Positions 5,883 through 5,986 of a stretch of DNA of 5,986 nucleotides are shown here, in pieces. Position 1 is the first letter of the stretch; every line of letters begins with the position of its first letter. The notes under the pieces are model-generated. The model was not told where the DNA came from, did no database searches, and worked only from the letters and a program-made list of their open reading frames with translations. The position numbers were made by a program, and so were the translations under genes. This stretch comes from Gammaproteobacteria bacterium (lineage in GTDB: Bacteria > Pseudomonadota > Gammaproteobacteria > BMS3Bbin11), in NCBI GenBank assembly GCA_030636465.1, contig DAOVWW010000110.1, positions 1 through 5,986 of the forward strand, given 5' to 3'.

Positions 5883-5986
5883 TTAGTCATTATCCGTGTC
5901 TTTTTTGCCTTTTTCTTTCCAGGCCGTATAGCATTCCAGGCCGCAGAAATGCATAACGTAGTCTTCGCCTTCTTCAGTCATAGCAA
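5883..5986 (-). CDS. DUF3330-like small Cys-motif protein, 5' end outside window
   Basis: On the minus strand the frame is open from the right edge to a TAA at 5885-5883, giving the last 33 residues of a protein. These include DYVMHFCGLECYTAWKEKGK, the C-terminal hallmark of DUF3330-type proteins (FCG-x-x-CY-x-x-W), followed by a short charged tail. Complete members are about 60-75 residues and, as I recall, have a CxxC-type pair near the N-terminus, which would lie just outside this window. The C-x3-C spacing after an aromatic residue resembles TRASH/treble-clef metal-binding motifs, so zinc or other metal binding is a fair inference but not shown. An in-frame ATG lies at 5981, but starting there would drop the expected first half, so the true start is probably beyond the edge. 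Confidence 0.75.
   Translation of the reverse strand, partial: AMTEEGEDYVMHFCGLECYTAWKEKGKKDTDND

Overview
The window looks like a chromosomal housekeeping segment from a gammaproteobacterium. The divergent pair bamD | rluD followed by pgeF (yfiH) is the arrangement known from Escherichia and Pseudomonas, and every recognisable protein resembles its gammaproteobacterial form. Base composition looks moderate by eye (somewhat under 50% GC), and no insertion sequence, integrase, tRNA, rRNA or CRISPR array was seen. The genus cannot be settled from this sequence alone.

Layout from left to right: (1) the first 209 codons of a minus-strand FemAB/GNAT-like acyltransferase gene that runs off the left edge; (2) a 90-bp divergent spacer; (3) a plus-strand pair, glutamine-dependent NAD+ synthetase (nadE) and a Sfp-type 4'-phosphopantetheinyl transferase, overlapping by 17 bp; (4) a minus-strand lipoprotein gene, bamD, convergent with that pair; (5) a short divergent spacer and then the plus-strand pair rluD and pgeF, overlapping by 11 bp; (6) two small minus-strand genes: a 78-residue two-helix membrane protein whose 3' half lies antisense to the end of pgeF, and the C-terminal part of a DUF3330-like Cys-motif protein that runs off the right edge.

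Functionally the genes cover cofactor supply (NAD+, and activation of carrier proteins by phosphopantetheine), outer-membrane protein assembly (BamD), large-subunit rRNA pseudouridylation (RluD) and peptidoglycan precursor quality control (PgeF). Nothing suggests that they form one pathway. The least ordinary part is the right end: where Escherichia and Pseudomonas carry clpB after pgeF, this genome has two tiny minus-strand genes, one overlapping pgeF tail to tail by 113 bp. No new defence, mobile or biosynthetic system is visible. The findings below are mostly about gene starts, overlaps and the two small genes.
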